A stretch of 64,000 bases of DNA from Myrica gale. Lineage: Eukaryota; Streptophyta; Magnoliopsida; Fagales; Myricaceae. Under the pieces are notes generated by a model. That model saw only the letters and a program-made list of their open reading frames with translations. It searched no databases and was not told the DNA's origin. Shown here in pieces: positions 11,365 to 27,124 of the stretch. The stretch's first letter is position 1. Each line of letters opens with the position of its first letter. A program made the translations under genes and the position numbers. The DNA lies in assembly GCA_963930655.1 (NCBI GenBank), contig OZ005611.1, positions 25,717,001 to 25,781,000 on the forward strand. Reading direction: 5' to 3'.

Positions 11365-11504
11365 CTTAGAAATGCTAGGTTTACAGACTATAGCACAAGT
11401 ATCTAAGGCATGGTTGAAAATGGACCAATTTATTTTAACTATTTTCAGATCTCACCCTTAGTTTAAGTAATAAACATCTATTAAAACACTTAACCTTGAG
11501 TATC

Positions 11505-12020
11505 CACTATAACAAAATTGCTTTTTTCGGATGGAATAATCTGTCCCAAAAATATGGATTTGGTCCGTAAGCTCTGTTCTAGTAACCCGTCACGAAGATG
11601 TTTTAGAACTGAAAAATTATTCGATTCCAAAAAATATCTTTTCAGGAAAAAATTATTTTCGTGTCAAAAGAGGTAACATCGTTCGAACAGTATCACATGA
11701 CGTCGAAAATTTCACTGTTTGTAACGTTCAAATATGTTCGAATAATATCCAACGGTCAATGAAATTGCTTTAGATACCGTCTCAACGCCTATTTCGAAGT
11801 ACGTTTGATGTTATTATAAACCGTTACAACAGTAGAAAAAACATATTCTATGTCGTTCTTCATGCGTTGAAACGTTTTGCATCCTCAATGTTCGAGCAAC
11901 TTCGGACGGCAACAAACAGTAAAACCTTCTCCGTTTAATATCGATCGCATGCGTTCTATCAAAAGGGAAAGTAAGTGTTCGAATGGTTAAAACTTAAGGG
12001 ACATGATAACGAAGGGCATA
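11505..12020. mobile_element. CACTA-like transposon end fragment
   Basis: It starts CACTATAACAAAATTGC and is followed by GTTCGAA/CGTTCGAAC-type short repeats, similar in style to the fragment at 20,757. No opposite terminus or transposase was found. The right limit is approximate. Confidence 0.35.
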
Positions 12021-13030
12021 TATATATATATAACCTACCGTTGCTTAATTATGCTCATCCAAAAGAGCATATGCCATTTTATGCTGAGCTTTACAAACGT
12101 CCAATTGCATTCGATGACTAACTCAATATCTAATCATGTCTAGTGCATATGCTCAAGAAAAAAATGTCCGATTAATATGGAGGCGCTATATATTTATTTT
12201 CCGTCCAATATGGAGACCTAGATGTTTCACTGCTTGACCATATAATATGATCGTACAATGATTGAATTTGATGTAACATTGCAGAGAAAATTATTAAAAG
12301 CTTCCAAAAAAGTATGCGATCTTCGGATCCTACAATATCTAGATAAAGTGCGTGGTCAATATTCTCTCTCTGACAAGGCTGCTTCCAAACACAAACTAAA
12401 GGGTAACGTGGCATGAACAAGTTCAACGAATTATCTTCCAAAATGCTTGACTAGAATTTTTCTTTCTTTCCCCGCGTAAGAATTGATGGCTACTGTATAT
12501 CGTCACCTACAAGACGCTCATGAAGTTATCGAGATTACTCTATGATTTGTTTTTCGCTGTATAGATTACTCTATGACCATTTCCCATTGGTTCGTTCCTA
12601 AACGATCTAGCAGATCATACAATTTAGGATGAAAATAGGTAGCGAAATTTAGACTAAAGTTTGATTTTATTCCTTGAACAAGTTTGGGATTACAAATACA
12701 ATTGAGGTATAATATTTTAATTTTAAATTAATATTATAACTGACAGGTCATACTGAGCCATTGAGGTATGTAAGGGCATGCAAAACTGTAATCTTCGAGT
12801 TTCTGAAATTTTGAAGAGCTTTTAATGGACTGCCCATTTCATTAACGCCCACCGTTTTGAAATGGTTTAATTTGACATCTGTCGACAAACTGGCCCATTT
12901 CTGATGGGCTAGTGCCCAATCGAACTACCTAGGTACTTGACACTAGTCCCATTCAGATTCTCAGCTGCCAGGCCGCTGGCAGTCATTTGATGGGAAACGC
13001 CGAGGGGAGGAACGCTTTTCATTTCCTTCA
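12021..13030. other. Gene-free stretch
   Basis: I see no gene or clear element. There is a short (TA)n run near 12,021. An 89-codon minus-strand frame at 12,172-12,441 has no recognisable content. Confidence 0.5.
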
Positions 13031-13587
13031 AAATTAAAGGCGTAATTGCACTCAGGACCTGAGCTATATGAAGGTTATTAATAAGCTCTTAAGATAATAT
13101 TTTTAACAAATAGACTCTTAAGGTAGATTTTTAAGTTAAATAGATATCCTTCCGTCTATTTTTTGTTAGTTTCCTTAATGGTCATTACTAATAAGGTTTT
13201 AAAATTCATGTTATAACTAATTAGAAAGTGTCACATGTCCAATTAAAACGTTCATGTCACATCTGGGACATACGTTTGCAATGGGGAGACTGACGTCGTC
13301 TCATTAAGTTGTTTTTCTTTTTTTAACCAGGTGTGGTGAGCTGGCAGACACCTAACGACTGTAGATGTGTCGCGGATATTTTAATTGGGTAGGTGACGCT
13401 TTCTAATTTGTTATGAAGTGAATTTTAAAGTCCAATCAACAATGGTTGTTAACGGAGCTTATTAAAAATGAATAAAAAGACCTTAATATGACTAAAACTA
13501 TACCTCACAAGTCTATTTGTTAAAAAGTTATCTCATAGCTTCATTTACAACTTTCGTATAGCTAAAAGGTCCTTGGTGCAATTAAGC
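13031..13587. mobile_element. Large fold-back element
   Basis: The left arm (from TAATTGCACTCAGGACC, about 13,031-13,270) is the reverse complement, with mismatches, of the right arm (about 13,340-13,587, ending GGTCCTTGGTGCAATTA). Shared text includes AACAAATAGACT, TTTTAAAATTCA and CTAATTAGAAAG. The middle is a short loop. No coding frame: a non-autonomous fold-back DNA element. Confidence 0.75.
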
Positions 13588-13663
13588 AAATTAAAAAAAC
13601 CCGCAACCCAAAGTGATAAAGATGCAATAATTTAGTTGTGATTTTGACGAGGCTATGTGGTCG

Positions 13664-13863
13664 TACTTAAGCAGGCAATATATAGCTCGATCGAGCGTAT
13701 CGAGATGCATCGGTCATAGCCAAACAAAGTTGACATGAGAAGAGCAAACTTTGAAATATGCGGTACTTAAAGCAGGCAATATATAGCTCGATCGAGCGTA
13801 TCGAGATGCATCGGTCATAGCCAAACTAAGTTGACATGAGAAGGAGCAAACTTTGAAACATGG
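13664..13863. repeat. 100-bp tandem duplication upstream of chitinase 2
   Basis: Two near-identical copies, 13,664-13,763 and 13,764-13,863. Each starts TACTTAA(A)GCAGGCAATATATAG and contains CGATCGAGCGTATCGAG and TTGACATGAGAAG. They differ by a few bases. A diverged single copy is at 24,318-24,440. They lie about 470-670 bp before the chitinase 2 start and include a W-box core (TTGAC). Confidence 0.85.
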
Positions 13864-14264
13864 TACCTGTCCAATCGTATCAAGAGCTTCTATGGTTTCT
13901 ACATTAAATGCCAATTATATTATACGCACGTAGAACTGGTGCTGTGTTACACACGGATCTGTAACAACTAATAATATTATCCAACAGGGGGCAGCTCTCA
14001 ATCTTTGACTCCCGACATGATCTCAAGATTTAAGGATCTCATAGCTTAAGTACCCACCACGTTATACACGTAAAACGCCGCTCTGATTGATTACTTATAA
14101 AGTAATTTATCGTAGCTCACATTTTTTATATACTTGGGATAGTTCGACTTTTAAGAAAGTCATTGGAATGAATTTCAAAATCTTAGGGGCCAGTGGCCAC
14201 TGTCCGCTAGAAAAGGACCCATTGGAATTTGGTCGAATTTCAAATCCTAGGTGCCATTGTGCCC

Positions 14265-14271
14265 TATAAAA
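14265..14271 (+). promoter_or_regulatory. TATA box of chitinase 2
   Basis: TATAAAA, 68 bp before the start codon, in the context GTGCCCTATAAAAGATCC. A mutated version (GTGCCCTATCAAAGGACC) is present in the remnant at 24,729. Confidence 0.75.
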
Positions 14272-14320
14272 GATCCTTCCCTTAAAACATAACACACCAA
14301 AGAAAAGGAAGTTTAGATAG

Positions 14321-15232
<912 letters not shown>

Positions 15233-17069
15233 GCTAAGTTATGCTTAGGCTGGTTCAAAAGCTGATGGCTGTAGTAGTGGAATATCCTTGTATGGCTTTG
15301 AGCCCAAAACAAATAAAATAAAATAAAAGAGCCTCAGTTATAACTTATAAGCGGGTTCATATCTTTAAAGGAATGAGTTAATTTTAAGAGCTTTTCTAGT
15401 CTAATTTTTTTTTTATAAATAGTGCTATTTCGATTTTCAGGCAAACAATGAACAGAGAAATCGATTGAAACTCCAAGGGGATATCCTTGTTTCAGGGATT
15501 AAACTATTATTTAATATTTATGCCAAAATGAAGTTTCAATGTTTGTTTTCTTTTCTTTTGGTCTCAGGACCTGGTTGTCTTTTCCCATTTTTGGGCTTTT
15601 CCGTTTTTTTGTTAAGGCCCACTAAACCATTCGCGAGGGAGGGTTAGTTTCCCTCTTTTACTACGGCCTACTTAAAGAGAATGGTGTTGCCTTCGGAGCA
15701 CAGACTGGCCCAAAGCAGAGGCCTGATTCCCTATTAGACTAAAGTCAACCCGCTAGAATTTCCTCTCTCCTTGGTCAATTTGGAGGACAAGGCAGAGGCT
15801 AGGAAGACGATCACCCATTAATTATTCGGTGGTGGCACCGGCACGTACCATATCACCCATTAAAATTGGCCTGTTAAATACCATATAATCTCAAGTATTT
15901 ATAAGACATATTAGGATATCCTGGTGATACAGTTCTTGAAGTCTGAACATTTTTTATCAAATTATTGTAAGTACTCTAGATTTCACTATATTAATTATAT
16001 ATTCCTATAGGAAATATTCATTAAATTCAAAGAAAATTTAAGGATATTATCAAAACCATAAAATATATTGATCAGGTGATAAGATTTGAATGATTTAATT
16101 CGAAAACAAAAATTGTGATTTTGTTCTCAATTTAATCCAGTAAGGTCATATATATTAGGTAAAGATGGGTAACTATTAACTATTATGTTAATCTTAATTA
16201 TAAACCCATCCACGTGCAAAATTTATTCCAAACCGATCTCGATGGGATCAGTGTGCCATTAAGCACCCCATAAGCCCGAGATGCATTAATTATTTTGGTC
16301 AAACCTAGCAAACTACGTTGGAGTTAACTTCGTGACTAGCTATTACTGCTTTAATTACCTTTATACTTCGATATTATATGGTAATATTGCCTTAAAGTTT
16401 TGGAAATACTAAAGCTCATACTTATTTTGAAATGACGGATTTTCAAATTGAAAGTTCCTTTTCAAAACAAATATTGTCACGTTTTCTTAGACGTTATGGG
16501 CACGTTCGTTTGTAAAAATATTCTAGTTTATAATGTATTCAATAAAATTTGCAAAACGAATATTCAAAATCTCAAAAAAAAAATATTACACAAATATCAA
16601 TACCTTTTACACAAACTTCAATAATTTTTCACACAAATTTCAATATTTTTTTCAAAAAAAATTATAACAAATTTTTTATCTTCATATTTTTCCACCTAAC
16701 TCTAGTACTTTTTTATTAAACAATTACATCAAAACCAACTGTTAATACATTTTTACAAATTTCAATAAAAGTTAAATATCTAACTGTTTGAGCGGGTTGA
16801 ACATTAAGAATGCGCGCTTCCCTTGATGCCCAACGTCACCCAGAATTTTTCTTGCTCCGAACCCCGATCTACACAACTCCTCTACCTCCCCTCAGCTCGG
16901 TGCTTCCAAGTCACCATCTCAGATCTCAATAGACGATTCTTCTCAACCAACTTCATCTAGGTACCACCTCGCGACGGCGACATCTGCCTCTCAAAAGTTG
17001 TTGCTTCACCATTTTCCAACATCACAACAACATCCTGAAAGTTTTAATCATGTTCGATGGGATTTTCTA
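15233..17069. other. Chitinase 2 downstream region with a block repeated at 18.8-19.6 kb
   Basis: I see no gene. About 15,846-16,300 (from ATCACCCATTAAAATTGGCCTG to GAGATGCATTAATTATT) is repeated at about 18,793-19,530 with an insertion in the second copy. This shows that the chitinase 2 gene end and its flank were duplicated together. 16,500-16,790 is low-complexity AT-rich. Confidence 0.7.
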
Positions 17070-17940
17070 ATTATCGTGCAACATATATTCGGTTTTCCAT
17101 CCAGATTTATTCGGTGGATACATTAGTGCATATCTAAGGTTCATTTATTTATTAAGGTTAATGGAAATCTATGTGGATTTATTCCGAATGAAAGAGGACT
17201 TTGCCAAAGTGATCCTATGTCACCTTATTTATTTGCACTAGTTATAGAGATATTTTTTGGCATGATGGATGATACGACGGAGAACCTAATTTTTAGATTC
17301 CATTGGAGGTGCAAGCTCAGGAGGCATTCTCATCTTTGTTTCGCCGATGATCTCTTAATATTTTTTAAGGGCAATCTGGAATCTGTTTCCTTGATAAAGA
17401 ACTACATCAACCAGTTTGAACACATATCTAGGCTAACTCCCAACAATGGGAAAAGTCAAGTTTTTCTATGTGGTGTGAGCAATATGGTGAAGGAGTAGAT
17501 TTGCAATGTTTTGGGGCTCTCTATTGGCGACCTTCCTATTCGATACCTAGGTGATCCATTAATATCCACGCGCCTAAGATGCATTGACTAGTCAGATTCT
17601 GGGAGATAAAATAGTTGCTCGCGCAAGGAGTTGGACCAACAAATTTCTTTCATATGCGGGAAGACTTCAATTGGTTAAATCCATTTTATTTGCGACCCAA
17701 AATTATTGGTCCTCTCACTTTAATTTGTACTTCCTAAAGCCACTCTAAATCATATTGAGAGAACTCTTCGAAATTTTTTGTAGAGGGGTAGTGAGCTCAA
17801 GAATGGAGGAGCCAAGGTATCTTGGAAAGACATATGCATGTACCTGCAATGTGGGGGATTAGGAATACCAAAGTTGATTGTTTTCAATCAAGGCTGCAAT
17901 TTGAAACATATGTGGCATATACTTACTGATTCGGTGGACT
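17070..17940 (+). pseudogene. LINE (L1-type) reverse transcriptase fragment
   Basis: The frame reads RGLCQSDPMSPYLFALVIE, then HLCFADDLLIFFKG (the FADD polymerase box of non-LTR reverse transcriptases) and RLTPNNGKSQVFL. After the stop at about 17,498 it continues with GLSIGDLPIRYLG, LVKSILFATQNYW and similar text of the L1 RT C-terminus in broken frames. Both ends are truncated. It abuts the duplicated chitinase flank at about 17,947. Confidence 0.85.
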
Positions 17941-17946
17941 CGATTT

Positions 17947-18590
<644 letters not shown>

Positions 18591-19999
18591 ACCCGGTCTG
18601 CCTAGCCGAGACATGGGTTCCAGGGCAGTCAAGGTCGGGGCACAGATATCCTTTCCGATTGAATCGAGTTTGGGTTCCGACCCTGAACTCGATTTCCCTA
18701 GTCCTTCCCAAAGCTATTCAAAGTTTCAACTTAATTTGTTTCTTTAATTAGGAATGATATTGTTTAATTATTCCGTGCATGGTCTCACGTTCTATCACCC
18801 ATTACAATTGGCCTGCTAAATATCATATAATGTCAAATATTTTCAGACATATTAGGATATCCTCATGATACAGTTCTTGCAGTCTGAACAAGTTAACTTA
18901 CCCAAAAGAAACGTCTGAACAAGTTTTTATCAATCTATTATAAATACTCTAGAGATTTCCCTATATTAATTAGAAGTAAATACAAAAATTGTCCATCTGA
19001 TTTGCGTGAAAAAAAATTATAATTAAACTTTAAAACATACCAAATTAGTCACTGATATTTAAAATTATTCACATTTGAAAGGTTACGGATGGACTAAAAT
19101 GTTAATGAATTTTAAACCTCGTGATTAATTTGAAAATTTTAATTTATTTAAGAACTTTTTTTATTTTCATGCAAATTAACTAAACTGACGAATATTAGTT
19201 ATTCTTATAGAAAGCATTCAGTAAATCAAATAAAATTTATGGATGTTCTCAAAACCACGAGATATATTTAAGTTATAAGATTTGAATTATTTTATCCGAA
19301 AACAAAAGTATGATTTTTTTTCTCGATCAATTTATATTAAATGAGCTGTTAGTTGTGGAGAATCTTAATATAGTAAATTCATATATATTAGGTCAAGATG
19401 GGTACGTAATTATTAACTATTATGTAAACTTGATTTTAAAACCCATCCACATGCAACTTTATTCCGATCCGAGCTCGATGGGAGTGTCCCATTAAGTACC
19501 CCATACGCCCGAGATGCATTAATTGTTCTGGTCAAGCCTAGCTATAAGCTTCATAAAATAAGCCGTCCCGACGAGTATTGCGCAATCGACGTTGGATATT
19601 ATATACTGATATTAATATATGATAATATTTTGAATAAAGAAAATTCCTATTTGTATTTCCCCACAGAAGCGGCCTCATGAATCATGATAATCTTCTGGTT
19701 TCGCTAGGAAGACGTGGGACACCGATTAAGGAAGGAAGGAAAAAAAAAAGATTTTGATGAGATCTTTTCGATCGTCTACCCGATGTCCCCGCTGCAGTCT
19801 CCCTTTCCTGCCTTTTATTTATTTATTTATTTCTTTCTTTCTTTCTTTTTTTGTTCGCTAGTGTCCAGGCCTTTCCCTTACTTAGGTTGTATATGGGGAA
19901 TTCACAGTTATTTATAAAAGAGGGATAATGTACGTACATTTGTTGAATTTAGGGGAATATCCTGCAAAGTATTCTCTCGTGATTAAAATAAGATATCTA

Positions 20000-20051
<52 letters not shown>

Positions 20052-20756
20052 TATATTCAGGCAACATTTGCTAGTCAATACTATATAACAAGGAAAAAAA
20101 TCAACGTCGTCTAATCACAAAGTATCATACACATTAATTATTGGGAAAAGAAAAAGGAGGATGGCTCTTGATCTTCTCCAATTGCTGCAGAAATGACATC
20201 AAGAAGAATGATCCAATACAAATGTACGTACAGTACAAAAACAAATTAAAAAGAAAGGTTCAAAGAAGAATCCGTCACACACAATACATATCCAGCAGTT
20301 CAAATTCTTACAAACATAATAGGAGTTATTATACGACTATTACATTCGATCGTTTCTCTCTGAGGCTCTATTTTAAAGGTCGAATATATTCAATACATTT
20401 CTAAAAAGGAATTCTACAAATTCTTCTGAAATATATATTATGACTAGCTAGCTATAGTTTTAATACTATTCTGGCCTTAATTAATAAAAGGATATCAATC
20501 GTATTTTTGATCAAATATTTTGAAAACTAAACCTCCTCATACTTCTAAGAGCTTTGATCAAATTTCACAAATTAATTCCTTGTAAAACTTGTCCACGCCT
20601 TGCATTTGAAATCTTTTTCTCAATAATTTTTTTAGTGCAAAGAACTCATTTGAAATTCGACTTGATCCCAGTCGATCAATAGTTCTCAGTTCTCACCTTC
20701 TTATAAGAATAATTCAGCGGATACTGCCATCAAATGGCTCGGAATCACCATAATGA
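18591..20756. other. Gene-free: junction DNA, repeated flank, microsatellite
   Basis: 18,591-18,770 is GC-richer DNA of unknown origin fused to the chitinase fragment. 18,793-19,530 is the second copy of the chitinase 2 downstream block. About 18,985-19,190 is an AT-rich insert in that copy, with partial self-complementarity, not present in the first. 20,140-20,700 has no gene that I can support. Confidence 0.55.
20000..20051. repeat. (TTA)n microsatellite
   Basis: About 17 uninterrupted ATT/TTA triplets. Confidence 0.97.
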
Positions 20757-21340
20757 CACTACAAGAAATATTGTGTTGGGTGACAAAATTTTGACTGTCA
20801 AACTAAATTTTGTCACTTAAAGTGAACTTTTCATGACAAAATATTAAATTCGTCATCCAAAACCTTCTGGACTGGTCAAAAACACGTTTGAACGTGTTTC
20901 TAGTGCGACGACATACACGCGTCGCGAGTGAGTGACGATAAAAATTTTCACAAAAACAAAATTTCGTCCGGACGAAAAAGAAAACTGTTTGGACTCGATG
21001 CAGGGTAATAAATTCCAAATCGTCGTAACAGAGTGACAATTAGAATCGTCACAATTTTTATAATACCGTCCGGACTCTTTTTATACAGCGTCCGAACGGA
21101 CATTACCTAATGAATAATAATCATCAGGATAGAGTGACAAATTAAAAATCGTCATGAACACTCTATTTAAGTTCGGACGTTGTCAACAACATTCCAACGG
21201 AAAAAATACACTCGTCTGAACGGTACAAAAAGTTCTGCACAATTATGAATGCTTCTTCCGCCAATCTTGTAGTTCAACGTTGCAAAACTTCGGACACGTC
21301 CTTATTTTTTTTAATAGGTGTCTGCTGAAACCTATTGGAA
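20757..21340. mobile_element. CACTA-like transposon end fragment
   Basis: It starts CACTACAAGAAATATTGTG, the typical plant CACTA (En/Spm) terminus. Subterminal short motifs recur: CGTCCGGAC, GTCCGAACGG, GTGACAAA / TTTGTCAC. No matching opposite terminus or transposase is visible before chitinase 4, so it is a truncated or non-autonomous piece. The right limit is approximate. Confidence 0.5.
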
Positions 21341-21394
21341 TTAAAAAAAATGAAACTCAAGGTGCAGTACACTAGATCTGGAGTACGTCTGATC

Positions 21395-21401
21395 TATAAA
21401 A
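21395..21401 (+). promoter_or_regulatory. TATA box of chitinase 4
   Basis: TATAAAA in CTGATCTATAAAAAGAGCG, 54 bp before the start codon. The CACTA-like fragment ends within about 100 bp upstream, so the distal promoter may be foreign DNA. Confidence 0.7.
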
Positions 21402-21424
21402 AGAGCGTTCATTTAACAATATGA

Positions 21425-22345
<921 letters not shown>

Positions 22346-24290
22346 ATCGCGATCACATTTCGTCTGATTCAAAAATTATAATAAATAATTGGCTATCCTT
22401 ATTAATTCAAAATCTTAGGATTGTTATGATATATATGATCTTCAGTATCTATATTATATATACGCAGTCACGGAAAGGTTAATTACCATGTGATGTGAAT
22501 GTATAGATATGTGTGTGTGTATATAAGGACAATGACATTCTTATGTTTTAGGAAGATATATATTGAATATTGCTGTCCCCTTTAGCTGCTGTGACTTGTG
22601 TTTGTAAATAATAGATATTGCAACAAAAATTGGCGAATTATTAGTCGACGCTACACTCCGCGGGTTTGATCAGTTTCTTCAATAGTTTTTCGATCATTTA
22701 TTTCTTTGTACATGGGCTTATTTATACAAAGGAAGTCACACTAACTAATTACAGAGCCAGCACACAAACGAGCTTTCTACAACTATTTAACATAATTCGT
22801 TACACAAAGTCCAACTAATTCTAACATGCGCCCCTCTGGAAGCTTTAATTGGTCCATACATAATTAACGGCTTAGATAGCTCATATATATATATAACCCC
22901 CGAATTAATTTCAGCCATGCATCCAATTTTGTCTTAACCCTAGCAGCTTCAAGACTAGTACTGCTCGAATTCTTTTTGAAACTTCTCTCCTCCCCCTTGG
23001 CCAACCCTAACCTCTTCACCAAGTACTCCATGGCATGCAGACTCCAATTCTTATTCCCAAGCTCGCCCAGCTCAGCTTGTTATGCTTTGGTTCATGACGT
23101 TAGCTTTGCGGCACACAGTAGTCGGTCGCCCTGCTACAGAAGAGACTGATTGCAGTGATGCATGGTAATCAAAGATGCAAAGGTAATATATATCGTACGT
23201 GCACCTTTTGTGTTGAAAATGGAAAATTCATTCGTCCTTGCGAAAAGAGAATGAACAAAAAGGAACAAATTAGGATATAAGGAAATCGTACCTGCAAAGT
23301 TATTCCATTTCAGCGGCCTCTGACATTGAACATGTATTATGTATATATATATTCATGGCCGTCTTTGATCAGTTGGTACGTAGTACAAAATTATAAAGAT
23401 CAGGGATAAAGTATGCCATTAGAAAGAAGAAGTCAATCGTGCATATTGGCCAATCGAGTAAACATGCATGGTGATTGCTCATAACAAAGAACTAAAGTTT
23501 GCCCGCGCCCCAGTGCCTTCCCTTCACCCGCGCGCCCTCACTCTAGCTGGGGAAAGCTAATTGGCAGCACGTCGATCGTCGTGCCTGTCTTTTATCCTAT
23601 TTAAATATGGAAACATCACAATTAATTTCCTTACTGGGATTCCACATCGATCGTAAGCATTTTGAAAATATTTTAGTCCTGATTATGAACTATAATTATA
23701 TAAGTAACAAAAAAAAAGAAGGATTAGTACTTTTCATGGGCTTAACTTGGGTCCAACCATGCACACTTATCATGACATGCATCTTATAATGTGGAACTTA
23801 ACTTGTTTACACTTTCACATGTGCATATTTAATATTTTAACAGGCTGATCATTTCTTGAAGACACATGGTTATACAATCTAAGATGAGAAAAGGCCGATG
23901 ATAAAACTTAGACAAACTTCTAATTTTATCCTTTAAATAAAGACTTTAAAATCAAGGTTGTAAGTAATTACTTAGTAAATAAGTGAAGCTAATTTACAAG
24001 GTTAGCTTTAAATGGGTCTAGTTACTTTACTTATTAAGTTTGCAATTCTAATCTCTCCTACTCTTTTCCGTTTCCAAAGGCATTTTTTTTTCTTTTAATA
24101 TGTGAATAATTATTCGAACCATATTGGCAGTGCAAAACTGAAAGCTTCAAGTTTCTAAAATCTTTCAAGTACTTTTCATGGGCTGCCCACTTCAAGTTTC
24201 TTTTCTGATCAAGATTAGGCGACGATCGATTTCGTTAAAAGAAACCCGGCCGCAACCGAAACTGAAAAGGATTCTAATAATTATTTGGTT
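22346..24290. other. Gene-poor stretch with one weak small ORF
   Basis: No gene I can support. On the minus strand a 55-codon frame (23,031 to 22,864, starting MEYLVKRLGLAKGEE) has a charged, protein-like composition but no recognised family and ends in a (TA)n run. It could be a gene fragment. The rest is AT-rich intergenic DNA with short (TA)n runs near 22,885 and 23,343. Confidence 0.35.
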
Positions 24291-24890
24291 GTGATTTTGA
24301 TTAGATTATATATGCTGTTAATTAAGCAACCAATAGCTCGAGCATATCGAGATGCATGGCATAAATTGGTCATTGCCAAACCTAACTTGACAGAAGGAGC
24401 CGGCACATCCAGTAGACCGTACGTGGGGCAAACTTTGAAACTTCGTGCCTCTACATTCGTATCAAGAGCTTATATGGTTTCCGCATTAAATGCCAATTAT
24501 ATTAGACGTCGTACAACTCATTACGAATTGGAAAACAAAAAATTAAAGGAAAAGGAGACGTCGTCATCTTTGATCGTAACTCATGAACACATTCTGCTTA
24601 AGATTGAATACTTATAAACTTCATCCTACTTCACAGGGTTTCTATATACTTGGGAAAATTTTGACTTGAAAGAAAAACCAATCATTGGAATTAATTTGGT
24701 AGAATTTTCGAACCCCAGCCGGCCACAGTGCCCTATCAAAGGACCCAAATTCTCTTAAGGCATAACACCAAATTAAGAAAGAAAGTTTAGATATATAGAC
24801 TCTGGAAGAAATGGCTTTCTATCTAATTCGACTTATCTCTCTACTGTTCTTTCCCCCGGTGGCATCGCTGTCTTTCCCCTCTACAAATGC
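24290..24890 (+). pseudogene. Chitinase promoter and signal-peptide remnant
   Basis: 24,292-24,510 matches the chitinase 2 upstream region (13,640-13,925: GCATATCGAGATGCAT, CGTATCAAGAGCTT, TTAAATGCCAATTATATTA). 24,715-24,810 matches its core promoter and leader (CCCTATCAAAGGACCC, AACACCAAATTAAGAAAG). An ATG at 24,811 opens MAFYLIRLISLLFFPPVAS, like [16 protein letters not shown], then jumps by deletion into text resembling the GGIAIYW region and stops. It is a further, almost wholly deleted chitinase gene. The TATA box is mutated to TATCAAA. Confidence 0.8.
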
Positions 24891-25503
24891 TAGCTAGTCA
24901 TGAGTAATATATATATATATATATATATACCAAGGAAAAGATCAACGTAAGTAACATATATATCATACATATTAATTATTGGGAAAAGAATACGAGTTAT
25001 ATTGGGGGATCGAAGAGAATATTAATTAATAGGAGATTAAACATTTTTTTCATTTAAAAATCATAAAGCCCAAATGTGAACATTCAAACATCAATTGTGT
25101 ATAGATCCGGCCCATGCAAAGGAACTCCAGGACGCAAGCTGGCATGAGGACTCCGGAGTACGTACGATTGTCGTCTTATTTGCCGTCACGGAAGGGTTAA
25201 TGACAATCATGTATATATCCGGCTGAAGCATATACCCTTATATATTGTATATATTGGATATTGTTGTCCATAAAAACTTTTTTTTTTTAAGAGAAGTAGT
25301 GTAGGAAAATGACTAGAGAATAGACAGACAGATTTGAACCGGCAAGTCACAAGTACTGAAAGTGATTCTCTTCTTGTATTTAGAACTATCACCGAGCAGG
25401 ATTTCCCACGGGAAGGGAATGTAGCAGAAAAAGCCAAAGCCATTAGAGCACTTTGCCTTGCTGGTCACAACGAAATAATTACAATGGATTCCTGAACATA
25501 GAC
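24891..25503. other. Gene-free stretch
   Basis: It has a (TA)n run at about 24,906-24,929 and a poly(T) run near 25,279. No gene is seen. It includes the upstream region of the chitinase 5 pseudogene. Confidence 0.5.
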
Positions 25504-25510
25504 TATAAAA
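25504..25510 (+). promoter_or_regulatory. TATA box of the chitinase 5 pseudogene
   Basis: TATAAAA in GACTATAAAAGGGAGC, 69 bp before the ATG at 25,573. The core promoter looks intact although the gene is broken. Confidence 0.65.
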
Positions 25511-25572
25511 GGGAGCAACCACCAGTAGCATGGCAGCAAGAAAGCACCGGTCGTATCTCCCCTATAGCAAAA

Positions 25573-26528
<956 letters not shown>

Positions 26529-27124
26529 TGTAGCAGATGCGGTTGGAGAGTGTCCAAGGGAAAAATAAAATAAATGAAGAGTTTAAAGCTCATGTAAATT
26601 AATCGTTTGGCATCCTGCGGTTATGTAAAGAAACCATTTTTTTTTGTTAATGTTGAGCTTAACTTTCGCCTTTTCGTTTTTTTCATTGATATTTATAGCT
26701 TATCAGTTTAGATGATCAAACAGAGGTAGCGTTCAGGTTACTTTTAGAATCAATTGGGAACCAAGACACGAGCAATCTCTTAAATAAAGTGAGGAAAATA
26801 AATCATGCTTCTCACGTGACTACTAGCGATGATGCAAACTAAGCACCAGCAAGCTGCTGTAATATTTAAATATGTATCAGGAAATGAAGAAGTACTGTAT
26901 TTTACCTAAAAACATTTTTTGTTTAAAGTTGAAAAAAAAAGATTAAAAAAAAAAAGAGGCCAGCATCTCTAGAGGCCATTGGAACCTTGAAATACAAATA
27001 AATGACAAAGCAAGCAAAAAAATCACGGGAGCCCAATTTGGGAAGCCACAGAAAAGATCCTGAGTACTCTTGACGATTTGTGGTCAGTGCATGGGCAGAT
27101 AATAGGACGACTCTTCAGTTCAGT
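26529..27124. other. Gene-free, between chitinase 5 and the pyruvate kinase 3' end
   Basis: AT-rich with A and T runs near 26,636 and 26,930-26,957. It includes the pyruvate kinase 3' untranslated region on the minus strand. Confidence 0.6.
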
